From Zymobacter sp047495495 (GTDB taxonomy: Bacteria > Pseudomonadota > Gammaproteobacteria > Pseudomonadales > Halomonadaceae), in contig NZ_CP179930.1 of NCBI RefSeq assembly GCF_047495495.1, forward strand, positions 2,046,001-2,110,000: a stretch of DNA of 64,000 bases, in the 5' to 3' direction. Below the pieces are notes generated by a model. It was not told the DNA's origin, did no database searches, and saw nothing but the letters and a program-made list of their open reading frames with translations. The position numbers and the translations under genes are program-made. Below are positions 55,082-63,844 of the stretch, one piece after another (position 1 is the first letter of the stretch; every line of letters begins with the position of its first letter).

Positions 55082-55319
55082 AAAGTGATTCCGTGCGTTG
55101 CAACGCATTCAAAAAACATCGCTTTCTCATCACGATAGCGCACGCTGCATGGTGGGTATCGAACGAGAAAGCCATGAGAAGATAGAGATTCACATCAAAA
55201 GGATGCTGTCGGTAAAGATTATCACGAAACGGGAGTGCAGCGCGAAACATCCACGCACTGTCATCACCTAATTCATCCGTGCTCTCGCTCGCGCTAAGGG
55301 TGCCACTGCCCCCCGCTCT

Positions 55320-56327
55320 TTACCCAATCCGGCGAGGTTCCGGTTCCAGTGCAATGCCGAAGCGCGCTTCGACCTGCTGCTGGATACGTTCGGCCAGCGC
55401 CATCAGTGCTGCGGCATCACCACCGCCACGATTGACCAGCACCAGCGCCTGGCGGTCGTGAACGCCCACCGCACCGTACGTGCACCCTTTGAAACCGCAC
55501 TGATCGATCAGCCATGCTGCTGGCACCTTCACTTCGGCATCACTAACCGTGAAATGCGGCATTGATGCATGCTGCTCCAACAGGCGCTCAGCGTGCGTAC
55601 GTGCAATCACGGGGTTCTTGAAGAAGCTTCCCGCATTGCCCAGCTCGCGCGGGTCAGGCAGTTTTTCACGCCGCACAGCGCTGACGGCCGCCGCAACCTC
55701 AGCCGGCGTGCACGGCAACGTCACGCGCGCAGCCAGATCACCGTACCCGAGCTTGGGTTCGGCCTGACGGTGCACGATCAGTTCGATCGCCGTAATCAGA
55801 CAGCGACCCGCCAATGCATGCTTGAAGATACTGTCACGATAGCCGAAAGCCGCTTCATGTGCCGGAATCACGGTTTCAGTACCGTCGAAATGAAGCACAT
55901 GGATAGCATCAATGACGTCAGCCAGTTCAACGCCGTAGGCACCGATGTTTTGGACCGGAGCCGCACCACAACGCCCCGGAATCAGCGCGAGGTTCTCGAT
56001 CCCCCACAGTCCACGCTCAGCCGTCTCGACCACCAGCGCAGGCCAATCAACACCCGCCTCAGCGTAGACACACACGGTATCCTGCGAACCTTCGTCGTAG
56101 CGTACTTCCGTCATTGACGGCACGATCACCAGCCCCGGCACAAAAGGGGCCAAGATAACGTTGCTGCCACCGCCCAGCACGGTGATGGAGAGCGACCGCT
56201 GCTGCGCTTCGGCCAGCACGGCATTGCACTCGTCGACCGTGGTGGGAGCGGCGAACCATTCCGCTTCAGACACGAAGCCCAGCGTATTGTGCTCCGTCAG
56301 CGAGACATTGGCGCGGATCAGCGTCAT
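55320..56327 (-). CDS. murB: UDP-N-acetylenolpyruvoylglucosamine reductase
   Basis: FAD enzyme making UDP-MurNAc. The 335-residue protein is of the type I (E. coli-like) form, with N-terminal NTLGF, the FAD-binding GGGSNVIL, IPGRCGAAPVQNIGAYGVE, FGYRDSIFK, and GNAGSFFKNP and the late AAWLIDQCGFKG; the Ser proton donor is in NAGSFFKNP. The start overlaps the phosphatase stop by 4 nt, so it is co-translated with it. Confidence 0.95.
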   Translation of the reverse strand: MTLIRANVSLTEHNTLGFVSEAEWFAAPTTVDECNAVLAEAQQRSLSITVLGGGSNVILAPFVPGLVIVPSMTEVRYDEGSQDTVCVYAEAGVDWPALVVETAERGLWGIENLALIPGRCGAAPVQNIGAYGVELADVIDAIHVLHFDGTETVIPAHEAAFGYRDSIFKHALAGRCLITAIELIVHRQAEPKLGYGDLAARVTLPCTPAEVAAAVSAVRREKLPDPRELGNAGSFFKNPVIARTHAERLLEQHASMPHFTVSDAEVKVPAAWLIDQCGFKGCTYGAVGVHDRQALVLVNRGGGDAAALMALAERIQQQVEARFGIALEPEPRRIG

Positions 56328-56818
56328 GCAGTGCCCTCCAGGCGTTTGCGAATATCGTCCAGCAGCCGATCACACGCTTTGTTGACCAGCGTATAGACGC
56401 GGCGAAAACCTTCTTCCCCACCGTAGTAAGGATCAGGCACTTCACGGGTCGGTGAATGCGGGTCGAAATCAAGTAGCAGCGAAATGCGTGCTGTCGCGTT
56501 CTTGGGGACTCGGGCCTTGATGGTCTTGAGGTTGCGCATGTCCATGGCGATGACATAGTCGAAGCGGCTGTAATCGGCTCCCGACAACTTACGTGCCCGC
56601 AACCCTGACAGGTCGATCCCTTGCGTTGCGGCGTAGGCAATCGCACGTTCGTCAGGCGGGTTGCCAATGTGCCAACTGCCCGTACCGCAGGAGTCGATCA
56701 GTATCGCGTCATCCAGCCCCGCCTCCTTGACCTTGCGTCGAAAGATACCCTCCGCCGTTGGTGAGCGGCAGATGTTTCCGAGGCAGACGAAAAGGACGGC
56801 GATTTTATGCGTTTTCAT
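56324..56818 (-). CDS. Low-molecular-weight protein-tyrosine phosphatase
   Basis: The 164-residue protein has the phosphate-binding loop CLGNICRSPTAEG (about 13-25) with the nucleophilic Cys and Arg, and the acid residue in VPDPYYGGEEGF (about 128-139). It fits Wzb/Etp-like enzymes that act on tyrosine kinases controlling capsule or exopolysaccharide, or arsenate-like housekeeping forms. No kinase gene is nearby, so the target is unknown. It lies between kdsB and murB. Confidence 0.93.
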   Translation of the reverse strand: MKTHKIAVLFVCLGNICRSPTAEGIFRRKVKEAGLDDAILIDSCGTGSWHIGNPPDERAIAYAATQGIDLSGLRARKLSGADYSRFDYVIAMDMRNLKTIKARVPKNATARISLLLDFDPHSPTREVPDPYYGGEEGFRRVYTLVNKACDRLLDDIRKRLEGTA

Positions 56819-56854
56819 AAGGCATTCCAGACGTTCAAGGCTATTCAGTAAAAG

Positions 56855-57652
56855 CTATTCGGCAACGGAACGAGCAGCCCAGGCCTGACGCACTCGTTCA
56901 AGATCTTCTTGGGTGTCGACCCCGGCCGGATAGGCCACAGGTGACAACCCCACGTGAATGGCATAGCCGTGGTACAGCGCGCGCAGCTGCTCAAGCTGCT
57001 CGATCATTTCCAGCGGCGACACGGACAGCGCTGCATAGTCGGTCAGGAACGAAGCGCGATAAGCGTACAGTCCAATATGCCGCAGCCACGGCACTTCCGT
57101 AGCGGGCAGCGCTCCCTGCGGACGGGTGAACACGTCTGCAGTAAAACTGTCGCGAGGCCACGCAATCGGGGCGCGCGAAAAATACAGCGCCTGTTCCTGA
57201 TGGTCGCGTACCACTTTGACCACACTGGCACGCGCAAGTGTCTCGATATCGTCGATAGGCTCGGCCAGCGTCGCAATCGCGACGGCAGGACGTGCGATCA
57301 ACGCTTCAGCCACCTGATTGATCAACGCAGGCGGCAGCAGTGGCTCGTCGCCTTGCACATTGACGATGCAGGTGTCCGGCGACAGCGACAGCTGAGCCAC
57401 CACTTCGGCTAGGCGCGAAGTGCCATTGGGATGATCGGGCGAGGTACGGATCACCTCGGCGCCGAAACCACGGGCCGCGGCTTCCACCCGCTCATCGTCG
57501 GTCGCGATGATGACCCGCGAGGCGTTCGATGCGCTAGCCTGCTGCCAGACACGCTCGACCATCGGCGCTCCGGCGATATCGGCCAGCGGCTTACCCGGCA
57601 GACGCGACGAGTTATAGCGGGCCGGAATCACTACCATGAACTCACTGCTCAC
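56855..57652 (-). CDS. kdsB: CMP-Kdo synthetase (KdsB)
   Basis: Activates Kdo with CTP for lipopolysaccharide core assembly. The 265-residue protein has PARYNSSRLPGKPLADIAG at the N-terminus, ATDDERV, VQGDEPL and YAYRASFLTDY, all family motifs. Length is normal. The start overlaps the Trm112-like gene by 4 nt, in the lpxK-trm112-kdsB order common in gammaproteobacteria. Confidence 0.95.
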   Translation of the reverse strand: MSSEFMVVIPARYNSSRLPGKPLADIAGAPMVERVWQQASASNASRVIIATDDERVEAAARGFGAEVIRTSPDHPNGTSRLAEVVAQLSLSPDTCIVNVQGDEPLLPPALINQVAEALIARPAVAIATLAEPIDDIETLARASVVKVVRDHQEQALYFSRAPIAWPRDSFTADVFTRPQGALPATEVPWLRHIGLYAYRASFLTDYAALSVSPLEMIEQLEQLRALYHGYAIHVGLSPVAYPAGVDTQEDLERVRQAWAARSVAE

Positions 57653-57894
57653 GCGTCGCGTTCCTCTTGCTCAGCGGCGGCCAGTGTTGCCGCGGGATCA
57701 ACAGGTGCAGGCTTACCCAGCTTTTCTTCGACGCTCAGGTGACGGGCTTCTTCCACCAGCATCACAGGAATGCCATCGCGTACCGGATAGGCCAACCCGC
57801 TCTGTCGGCAGACCAGTTCCTGGCGTTCGCGGTCAAACGTCAGTGTGCCCTGGCATTCTGGGCAAACCAGCATTGCAAGCAGTTCCTTGTCCAT
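57649..57894 (-). CDS. Trm112-family small protein (YcaR-like)
   Basis: The 81-residue protein has LVCPECQGTLTFD with a Cys pair, a later LVCRQSGLAYPVRDGIPVML, and an acidic Ala/Glu tail. This is the Trm112/YcaR pattern; the third Cys is present but a fourth zinc ligand is not obvious. In eukaryotes Trm112 activates methyltransferases; the bacterial role next to kdsB is not established. Overlaps kdsB by 4 nt. Confidence 0.9.
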   Translation of the reverse strand: MDKELLAMLVCPECQGTLTFDRERQELVCRQSGLAYPVRDGIPVMLVEEARHLSVEEKLGKPAPVDPAATLAAAEQEERDA

Positions 57895-57951
57895 CTGTGC
57901 TGTTCCTCATGGGTAAATCGGGGCCGACCAGAGAAGGTCAGCGGGAAGGGA

Positions 57952-58971
57952 TCATCGAGGGGCCAGTTCGGCCAGACGCTGCTGCAAAAATAGCACGAAA
58001 GCGGCCGAAGGCTCAGCGTCAACGTCCAGCGCCCAGCATTGTTCCGTCGCAAAGGGCTGGCATTTAACGGCATCCTTGGCCGTCATCACGATGGGGCGTT
58101 CATCGCTAAACTGCAGGTCATCGGCCGTGAACGTGTGGTGATCGGCAAAAGGATGAGACTCGGCGACTATGCCGAGTGAGGCCAGCGTGGTAAAGAAACG
58201 CTCGGGGTGACCGATACCCGCCACCGCATGCACCCCCTGCTGGAAGCGAGCGTCATCACACGCTGCGCGCTCGCCCGTCTGGAGGTGGCGCAAACAGCGT
58301 GGTGCCAGTGTCATGGAAAAGCTGTGGGCCGACACCAGATCACCGTCCTGCTGAAGACGAACCCGCGCCTCCTCACCACCATTGACCATCACGGCGTCGA
58401 TGCTATTCAAACGCGACAGCGGCTCGCGCAGCGGCCCGCAGGGCAGGCAGTGTCGATTGCCGAACCCTCGCGTGCCATCAACCACCACCAGTTCAACGTC
58501 GCGGGCTAACGCATAGTGCTGTAAGCCATCGTCGCTGATGATGAGATCACAGCCTTCAGCGACCAACAGGTCGACCGCCGCAGGACGATCAGGCGCTACG
58601 GCCACCGGCACGCCACTCTGCTGCGCTAGCATCACCGGTTCATCTCCCGCTTCGGCGGGCGAGCTGTCCGGCGTAACACGCAGCGGATAGTGTGCCGCCT
58701 TGCCGCCATAGCCACGCGAGACAATACCCGGTTGCCAACCCTGTTCGCGCAGGTAGTGCGCCAGCCATGCCACCAGCGGTGACTTGCCGGTGCCGCCCAC
58801 GCTCAGGTTGCCGACCACGAGGGTCGGCACCGGCGTCTGCTGTCGATAGCGGCGCTGCTGCAGTCGACGGGTGACAATGCGACGATACAGACATTCCAGC
58901 GGGCGCAGCGCCCATAGGGCCCCACCGCCGCGCCGATACCACGCACGCTCCAGCCACCGGCTCAGACTCAT
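57952..58971 (-). CDS. lpxK: Tetraacyldisaccharide 4'-kinase LpxK
   Basis: Phosphorylates lipid A disaccharide, the sixth step of lipid A synthesis. The 339-residue protein has an N-terminal membrane-associated helix, the P-loop NLSVGGTGKSPLVAWL (about 56-71), SDDGLQHY, and VDGTRGFGN. Length is normal. The start overlaps the msbA stop by 4 nt, so comEC-msbA-lpxK look linked, with kdsB and murB downstream. Confidence 0.95.
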   Translation of the reverse strand: MSLSRWLERAWYRRGGGALWALRPLECLYRRIVTRRLQQRRYRQQTPVPTLVVGNLSVGGTGKSPLVAWLAHYLREQGWQPGIVSRGYGGKAAHYPLRVTPDSSPAEAGDEPVMLAQQSGVPVAVAPDRPAAVDLLVAEGCDLIISDDGLQHYALARDVELVVVDGTRGFGNRHCLPCGPLREPLSRLNSIDAVMVNGGEEARVRLQQDGDLVSAHSFSMTLAPRCLRHLQTGERAACDDARFQQGVHAVAGIGHPERFFTTLASLGIVAESHPFADHHTFTADDLQFSDERPIVMTAKDAVKCQPFATEQCWALDVDAEPSAAFVLFLQQRLAELAPR

Positions 58972-60746
58972 ACGGCAGGCGTCTCTTCAACGGACTGCTG
59001 TGCCGAGAACTGCACCTGATGAAGGGCCGCATAGGCACCGCCTTTTGCCAGCAAATCGGCATGCGTGCCCTCTTCAACGACACGCCCTTGCTCGATCACG
59101 ATAATGCGATCGGCCTTTTCGATCGTGGACAGGCGGTGCGCAATGACAAACGTCGTGCGCCCTTTGCAGACCTCTTCCAGCGCTCGCTGGATGTAGCGTT
59201 CGGATTCGGTATCGAGTGCCGACGTCGCTTCGTCGAGAATCAGCAGCGGCGAGTCACGATAGATGGCACGTGCAATCGCCAGACGCTGGCGCTGCCCACC
59301 GGACAGACGTAGGCCGTTATCACCGATGGGGGTTTCATAGCCTTCTGGCAGCTGCATGATGAAGCCATCGGCATAGGCCGCCTTGGCAGCGCGGATGGCG
59401 CGTTCACGGTCAGGGGCTTCATCGCCGTAGGCTATGTTATCCAGCACTGAGCAGTTGAACAGAATGACATTCTGATTCACCAGCGAAATATGCTGACGCA
59501 GCGAATGCAACGCATAGTCGGTCAGCGGTACGCCATCCAGCAGAATCTGCCCTTCGGTGGGATCGTAGAAACGCGGCAGCATGTTGACCAGCGTACTTTT
59601 GCCGCCACCGGAATGCCCTACCAGCGCCACCATTTCACCTTGGCGAGCATGCAGGTTGATGTGATCTAGCGCAGGTGCCAGCGTGGTATCTTCCGCCTCA
59701 TAGCGGAATACAACGTTGTCAAAACGCACATCGCCCTTGACGGTGTCCGGTGCGTAAGTACCGCTGTCCCGTTCCTTGTCATGGTCGATGATTTCAAAGA
59801 TTTCCTGCGCCGCCGTCAGCCCTTTCTGGATATCGCCGTTAACTTCCGTCAGCGACTTGACCGGCTTGGACATCAGCGAAGCGGCCGTGATGAAACTCAC
59901 GAACTCACCCGACGTCATGCCGTTCATCAGCGTCGGCGACAGCGCCAACCAGAACAGGAACGCCATTGCCAGCGCCACCAGCGTCTGAATGACCGGCGCG
60001 CTAATGGCTTTCGTCAGCGTTTGCTTCATGCTCTGCACGCGATTGTATTCACTGACGCGCGCGAACCGATCGTACTCGTGCTTCTCGGCATTGTGGGTGC
60101 GCACCACGCGATAGCCGTTCAGCACCTCGCTGGCCACGTGAGTGACTTCACCAACGGAATGCTGGATGCGCTTCGACAGCACGCGGAAACGCTTGCTGAC
60201 GAAATTGACAATCAAAGCGATGAACGGCATCACGACCAAGAAGACCATCGTCAACCGCCAGTTCAGCCACAACATGCTGCCAAACAGCGCCAGTACCTGA
60301 CAGCCTTCTTCCAAGATCGTCTTCAACGAATTGGTGGACGCACTGGTCACCTGTTCGACATGGTAGGTCACGCGGGATACCAGATGACCGGACGAATGAC
60401 GATCGAAATAGCGCGCAGGCAGGCGCAGCATGTTGCCGAAGACCTCGGTGCGCAGCGTATTGACCAGCTTGCGCGACACGTACTCCATACCGTACGTTCC
60501 CATGAAGGAGCCGAGACCCCGAGCGGCGAAGATGACGACGACCGCTAGCGGCAGCATCAACCGCATGGATGTCTGCAGGGATTCTTTATGAATGCTGTCG
60601 ACCAGCCAGCCCATCATACGGGCCAGCGCCGCATTGGACGCGCCGTAGACGACGAAGCCAATCAGCGCGGCAGCAATTCCAGTAGGATACCGGTATACGT
60701 AGGTCAGCAGACGACGGTACAGTGTCCAGTTGGAAGGTGTACTCAA
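58968..60746 (-). CDS. msbA: Lipid A export ABC transporter MsbA
   Basis: Flips core-lipid A across the inner membrane. The 592-residue half-transporter has six membrane helices (about 15-320), then the nucleotide-binding domain with Walker A GHSGGGKST (about 385-393), signature LSGGQ, Walker B LLILDEATSALD and the H-loop IAHRLST. Length is near the E. coli 582. Together with lpxK it forms the classic msbA-lpxK pair. Confidence 0.96.
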   Translation of the reverse strand: MSTPSNWTLYRRLLTYVYRYPTGIAAALIGFVVYGASNAALARMMGWLVDSIHKESLQTSMRLMLPLAVVVIFAARGLGSFMGTYGMEYVSRKLVNTLRTEVFGNMLRLPARYFDRHSSGHLVSRVTYHVEQVTSASTNSLKTILEEGCQVLALFGSMLWLNWRLTMVFLVVMPFIALIVNFVSKRFRVLSKRIQHSVGEVTHVASEVLNGYRVVRTHNAEKHEYDRFARVSEYNRVQSMKQTLTKAISAPVIQTLVALAMAFLFWLALSPTLMNGMTSGEFVSFITAASLMSKPVKSLTEVNGDIQKGLTAAQEIFEIIDHDKERDSGTYAPDTVKGDVRFDNVVFRYEAEDTTLAPALDHINLHARQGEMVALVGHSGGGKSTLVNMLPRFYDPTEGQILLDGVPLTDYALHSLRQHISLVNQNVILFNCSVLDNIAYGDEAPDRERAIRAAKAAYADGFIMQLPEGYETPIGDNGLRLSGGQRQRLAIARAIYRDSPLLILDEATSALDTESERYIQRALEEVCKGRTTFVIAHRLSTIEKADRIIVIEQGRVVEEGTHADLLAKGGAYAALHQVQFSAQQSVEETPAV

Positions 60747-60801
60747 TGCTTTCTCCAGCGCTTACACGCTTTCATGTTCAAAAGTGAAGGGGCAGTCTAC
60801 C

Positions 60802-63159
60802 TCAAAGCCTTCGGATCACGACAGTCTGATGACGGCGCTGTGTGTCGATACTGACATTGCCCTCCGGCAGGAAGCGCACCGTAATCGCCCCTGTTTCTGC
60901 GGTATTCCACTGCTGCGCGCCAACCTCACGCACACGCTCAACGGTCTGGTACGCGGGATGATGATAGCGGTTGGCATAGCCGGTGCTGTACAGCATAGCG
61001 GCGGGGCGAGTACGTACTAGTAGCGCTCGCGAGTTGCTGCTGTGACTACCATGATGGCCTGCAACCCACACGCTTATCGGCTGATCGAAGGCGCTCAATA
61101 GCCATTGCTCAACCTGCGCTGAAGCATCCCCGGTGAATAACGCCCGCCCTACCTGTCCTTCGACCAGCAGCACGCAGGAACGATCGTTTTCGCTGGAAGA
61201 CAACGGTTGATCGGGACGCGGCCACAGAAAGCGAAAGCGCACGCCATCCACCACCCACGACTGCCCCGCGCGGCACAGCGACAGTGCGGGCGGACGCCCC
61301 TGCAAGGCATCACCAGCGGTCAGTGCAGGCATCGCCCATGGCGCCCACCATCGACCGACATGATGGTACTGACGCAGCGCAGGTATCCCACCGGAGTGAT
61401 CCAGATCACCGTGGCTGACGATGACGCCATCGAACGCCTGCGCGGCGGGCCACACCTCGTCAATGGCGCGCCGCCCCGAACGGCTCTGTGGCCCGGTATC
61501 GAACAGATAGCGGTGCCGATGCGTACGCAGCTCGACCAACTGCCCCTGCCCGACATCCAGCACGGTCACCTCGAACATCCCTTCGTCCGGACGTGGAGCC
61601 GACGTTCTCCCAAGCGCCAACAACGCACTTCCTAACAGTAGGATGCCGCGCCAGCGCCACGTACAGCATGGCAACATGCTTACCACCGCGACTACCATTA
61701 TCGCCGTTCCGATTGCCGTAGCCGCTTCAGGATCAACGAGTCGCGAAGGACAATACTGCGCAGCACTATTAAGCAGTGAGCACAGCGGCGCCAGTAGGCG
61801 ATCGAACAGCCACCAGCAGCCATGGGCCACTGACGGACACGGCCATGCACACAGCGCCCCGCTCATGCCGAGCGGCATCAAAACCAGTGATATCCATGGG
61901 ATAGCGATCAGATTGGCAGGAAAGGCGAGCGGCGCCCAGCGCTCCATCATGACCAGCAACGCCCCTTCCATCAGAAGCGTGATCGCACCGTGACAGTAAA
62001 GCAGTCGCCACAGCGACGGTGCAGTCTGTCGATGCGGGTGCATGACATACAATCCCGCAACCGCACCAAAGGAAAGCCACACACCGGGCATCAGCAACGA
62101 CCACGGCATAATCAGCAGCACGGCCAGCAACGCCAGCCACCACAGCTGCCAACGCGAAGGCCGCCAGAGGCTCACGAATGCCAGTACCCACGGCAGAAGC
62201 GCAACGCAGGCCCGCGCGGCAGGTGCCCCGCCTTGCGCCAGCACGGCATACCCAATGCCAGCCAGAGCGGCCCCTGCACGAGGTGCTGTGGCCCGTCGAT
62301 AACGGGTAGGCCGCACACGCCGCATGCCCCACCGTGCCAGTGCCGCCCAGAAGCCGACAGCAAGTGTGATATGCGAGCCAGACACCACCACAAGGTGCGT
62401 TGTTCCCGTATCGTTGAACAGCTGCCAGTCCGCGTCATCAAATGCGCTGCCATCGCCAACGATCATGCCTTTCAGCCACCGCTGCGCCGACGCGGAAACG
62501 CCGCTGGTTTCGATCTGCCGGCGCAGCCACGCCGCCGGCTGCCATCCCGCTTCCGACAAGCGCTGAGGTGCAGGATGAGGCAGCACACTGCCGATACCCC
62601 CGATCCCCTGACGCCGCACCCGCCATACTGTGTCCCACTGCCTCGGGTTTGCAAGCCCGTGCGGGGGTCTGAGGCGCACGGCAAGCTGCCATCGCTCGCC
62701 TTCAGCCACGGTCACCGTCGAAGGCAACGACAGCTGGAGACGATCCAACCGCATACAGCCCCCTGCTACGGCCAGCGGATGACACTGCTCAACACCGAAC
62801 AGAGCACTTCTTAATCCCCCACGGTCATGCAACGACAGCACCTTCCCTTCAACACGCAATGGCTGATTCAGGAGCGCGTCTGCCAACACCGCCTGCCGTG
62901 CATGATGCCCGTGCAGCATAGCGATCACGCAGCACAGCGTAGCCAAACAGCCCAGCACGCTACGTCGCCACAGCCAGCCACCACCGTTCAACACGATGAT
63001 GGCCCATGCACCCCACCACAGCCACTTAGGCCCCAGCAACGCCACCCACAGACAGCAGGCCGTCGCACAGGTCACCGGCATCAGCGGCACATGGCGACAC
63101 ATCGGCCGCACTGTTCTTAGCACCACCCGCACACAGCGCAACGACAAATGACACCTCAT
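60802..63159 (-). CDS. comEC: ComEC/Rec2-family DNA uptake membrane protein
   Basis: Inner-membrane channel that moves single-stranded DNA into the cytoplasm. The 785-residue protein has N-terminal hydrophobic helices (about 20-75), an OB-like periplasmic region, the Competence domain (about 240-500, with GTTHLVVVSGSHI), and a C-terminal metallo-beta-lactamase-like domain with VSHGDLDHSGG and HHGSHSS; the metal ligands look present. The ATG at 63157-63159 is used. Other competence genes are not in the window. A large 7-nt repeat array lies just upstream. Confidence 0.93.
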   Translation of the reverse strand: MRCHLSLRCVRVVLRTVRPMCRHVPLMPVTCATACCLWVALLGPKWLWWGAWAIIVLNGGGWLWRRSVLGCLATLCCVIAMLHGHHARQAVLADALLNQPLRVEGKVLSLHDRGGLRSALFGVEQCHPLAVAGGCMRLDRLQLSLPSTVTVAEGERWQLAVRLRPPHGLANPRQWDTVWRVRRQGIGGIGSVLPHPAPQRLSEAGWQPAAWLRRQIETSGVSASAQRWLKGMIVGDGSAFDDADWQLFNDTGTTHLVVVSGSHITLAVGFWAALARWGMRRVRPTRYRRATAPRAGAALAGIGYAVLAQGGAPAARACVALLPWVLAFVSLWRPSRWQLWWLALLAVLLIMPWSLLMPGVWLSFGAVAGLYVMHPHRQTAPSLWRLLYCHGAITLLMEGALLVMMERWAPLAFPANLIAIPWISLVLMPLGMSGALCAWPCPSVAHGCWWLFDRLLAPLCSLLNSAAQYCPSRLVDPEAATAIGTAIMVVAVVSMLPCCTWRWRGILLLGSALLALGRTSAPRPDEGMFEVTVLDVGQGQLVELRTHRHRYLFDTGPQSRSGRRAIDEVWPAAQAFDGVIVSHGDLDHSGGIPALRQYHHVGRWWAPWAMPALTAGDALQGRPPALSLCRAGQSWVVDGVRFRFLWPRPDQPLSSSENDRSCVLLVEGQVGRALFTGDASAQVEQWLLSAFDQPISVWVAGHHGSHSSNSRALLVRTRPAAMLYSTGYANRYHHPAYQTVERVREVGAQQWNTAETGAITVRFLPEGNVSIDTQRRHQTVVIRRL

Positions 63160-63260
63160 GGCTCCATTCCTTCATCCCTCTTTCCTATAGGGCATCGGAT
63201 GACGCGGCCCCCCGTTGAGGTGACTCGGCTCACGACCGGGGTAGGAAGCGCAGCAAGGCT

Positions 63261-63693
63261 AGAAGGCAGAAGGCAGAAGGCAGAAGGCAGAAGGCAGAAG
63301 GCAGAAGGCAGAAGGCAGAAGGCAGAAGGCAGAAGGCAGAAGGCAGAAGGCAGAAGGCAGAAGGCAGAAGGCAGAAGGCAGAAGGCAGAAGGCAGAAGGC
63401 AGAAGGCAGAAGGCAGAAGGCAGAAGGCAGAAGGCAGAAGGCAGAAGGCAGAAGGCAGAAGGCAGAAGGCAGAAGGCAGAAGGCAGAAGGCAGAGGCAGA
63501 AGGCAGAAGGCAGAAGGCAGAAGGCAGAAGGCAGAAGGCAGAAGGCAGAAGGCAGAAGGCAGAAGGCAGAAGGCAGAAGGCAGAAGGCAGAAGGCAGAAG
63601 GCAGAAGGCAGAAGGCAGAAGGCAGAAGGCAGAAGGCAGAAGGCAGAAGGCAGAAGGCAGAAGGCAGAAGGCAGAAGGCAGAAGGCAGAAGGC
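63261..63693. repeat. 62 x 7-nt array (agaaggc) between lolD and comEC
   Basis: Sixty-one perfect copies of agaaggc plus one shortened copy (agaggc, 63492-63497) after the 33rd unit. All reading frames on the plus strand, and most on the minus strand, are open across it, but only because the unit has no stop codons. It lies 100 nt upstream of the comEC start, and could change comEC expression if copy number varies. The rest of the 685-bp gap holds no gene that I can see. Confidence 0.97.
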
Positions 63694-63770
63694 AGAAAAT
63701 TGGGCTCCCCTCGCTCGGCTTATGCAAGCACCTTGTCGAATATTATTCGCCGCTGTCATTACGAGCTTAG

Positions 63771-63808
63771 CCAAAACAACAAAGGAGCCTGATGTAGGCT
63801 CCTTTTCG
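63771..63808 (-). terminator. Terminator after lolD
   Basis: Stem aaaggagcc / ggctccttt (63781-63789, 63797-63805) with a 7-nt loop, followed on the minus strand by a T-rich stretch (gttgtttt). It separates lolD from the repeat array and comEC. Confidence 0.85.
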
Positions 63809-63844
63809 GTACCGCATGTGCAGAAACAGCCTAGCTGCCGCCGA

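Noticed and set aside
63261..63693. CRISPR array
   Set aside because: The repeats are contiguous 7-nt units with no spacers and no cas genes nearby; this is a microsatellite.
63148..63792. Long plus-strand and minus-strand reading frames across the 7-nt array
   Set aside because: They exist only because the repeat unit has no stop codon in these frames; there is no ribosome site or protein-like flank.
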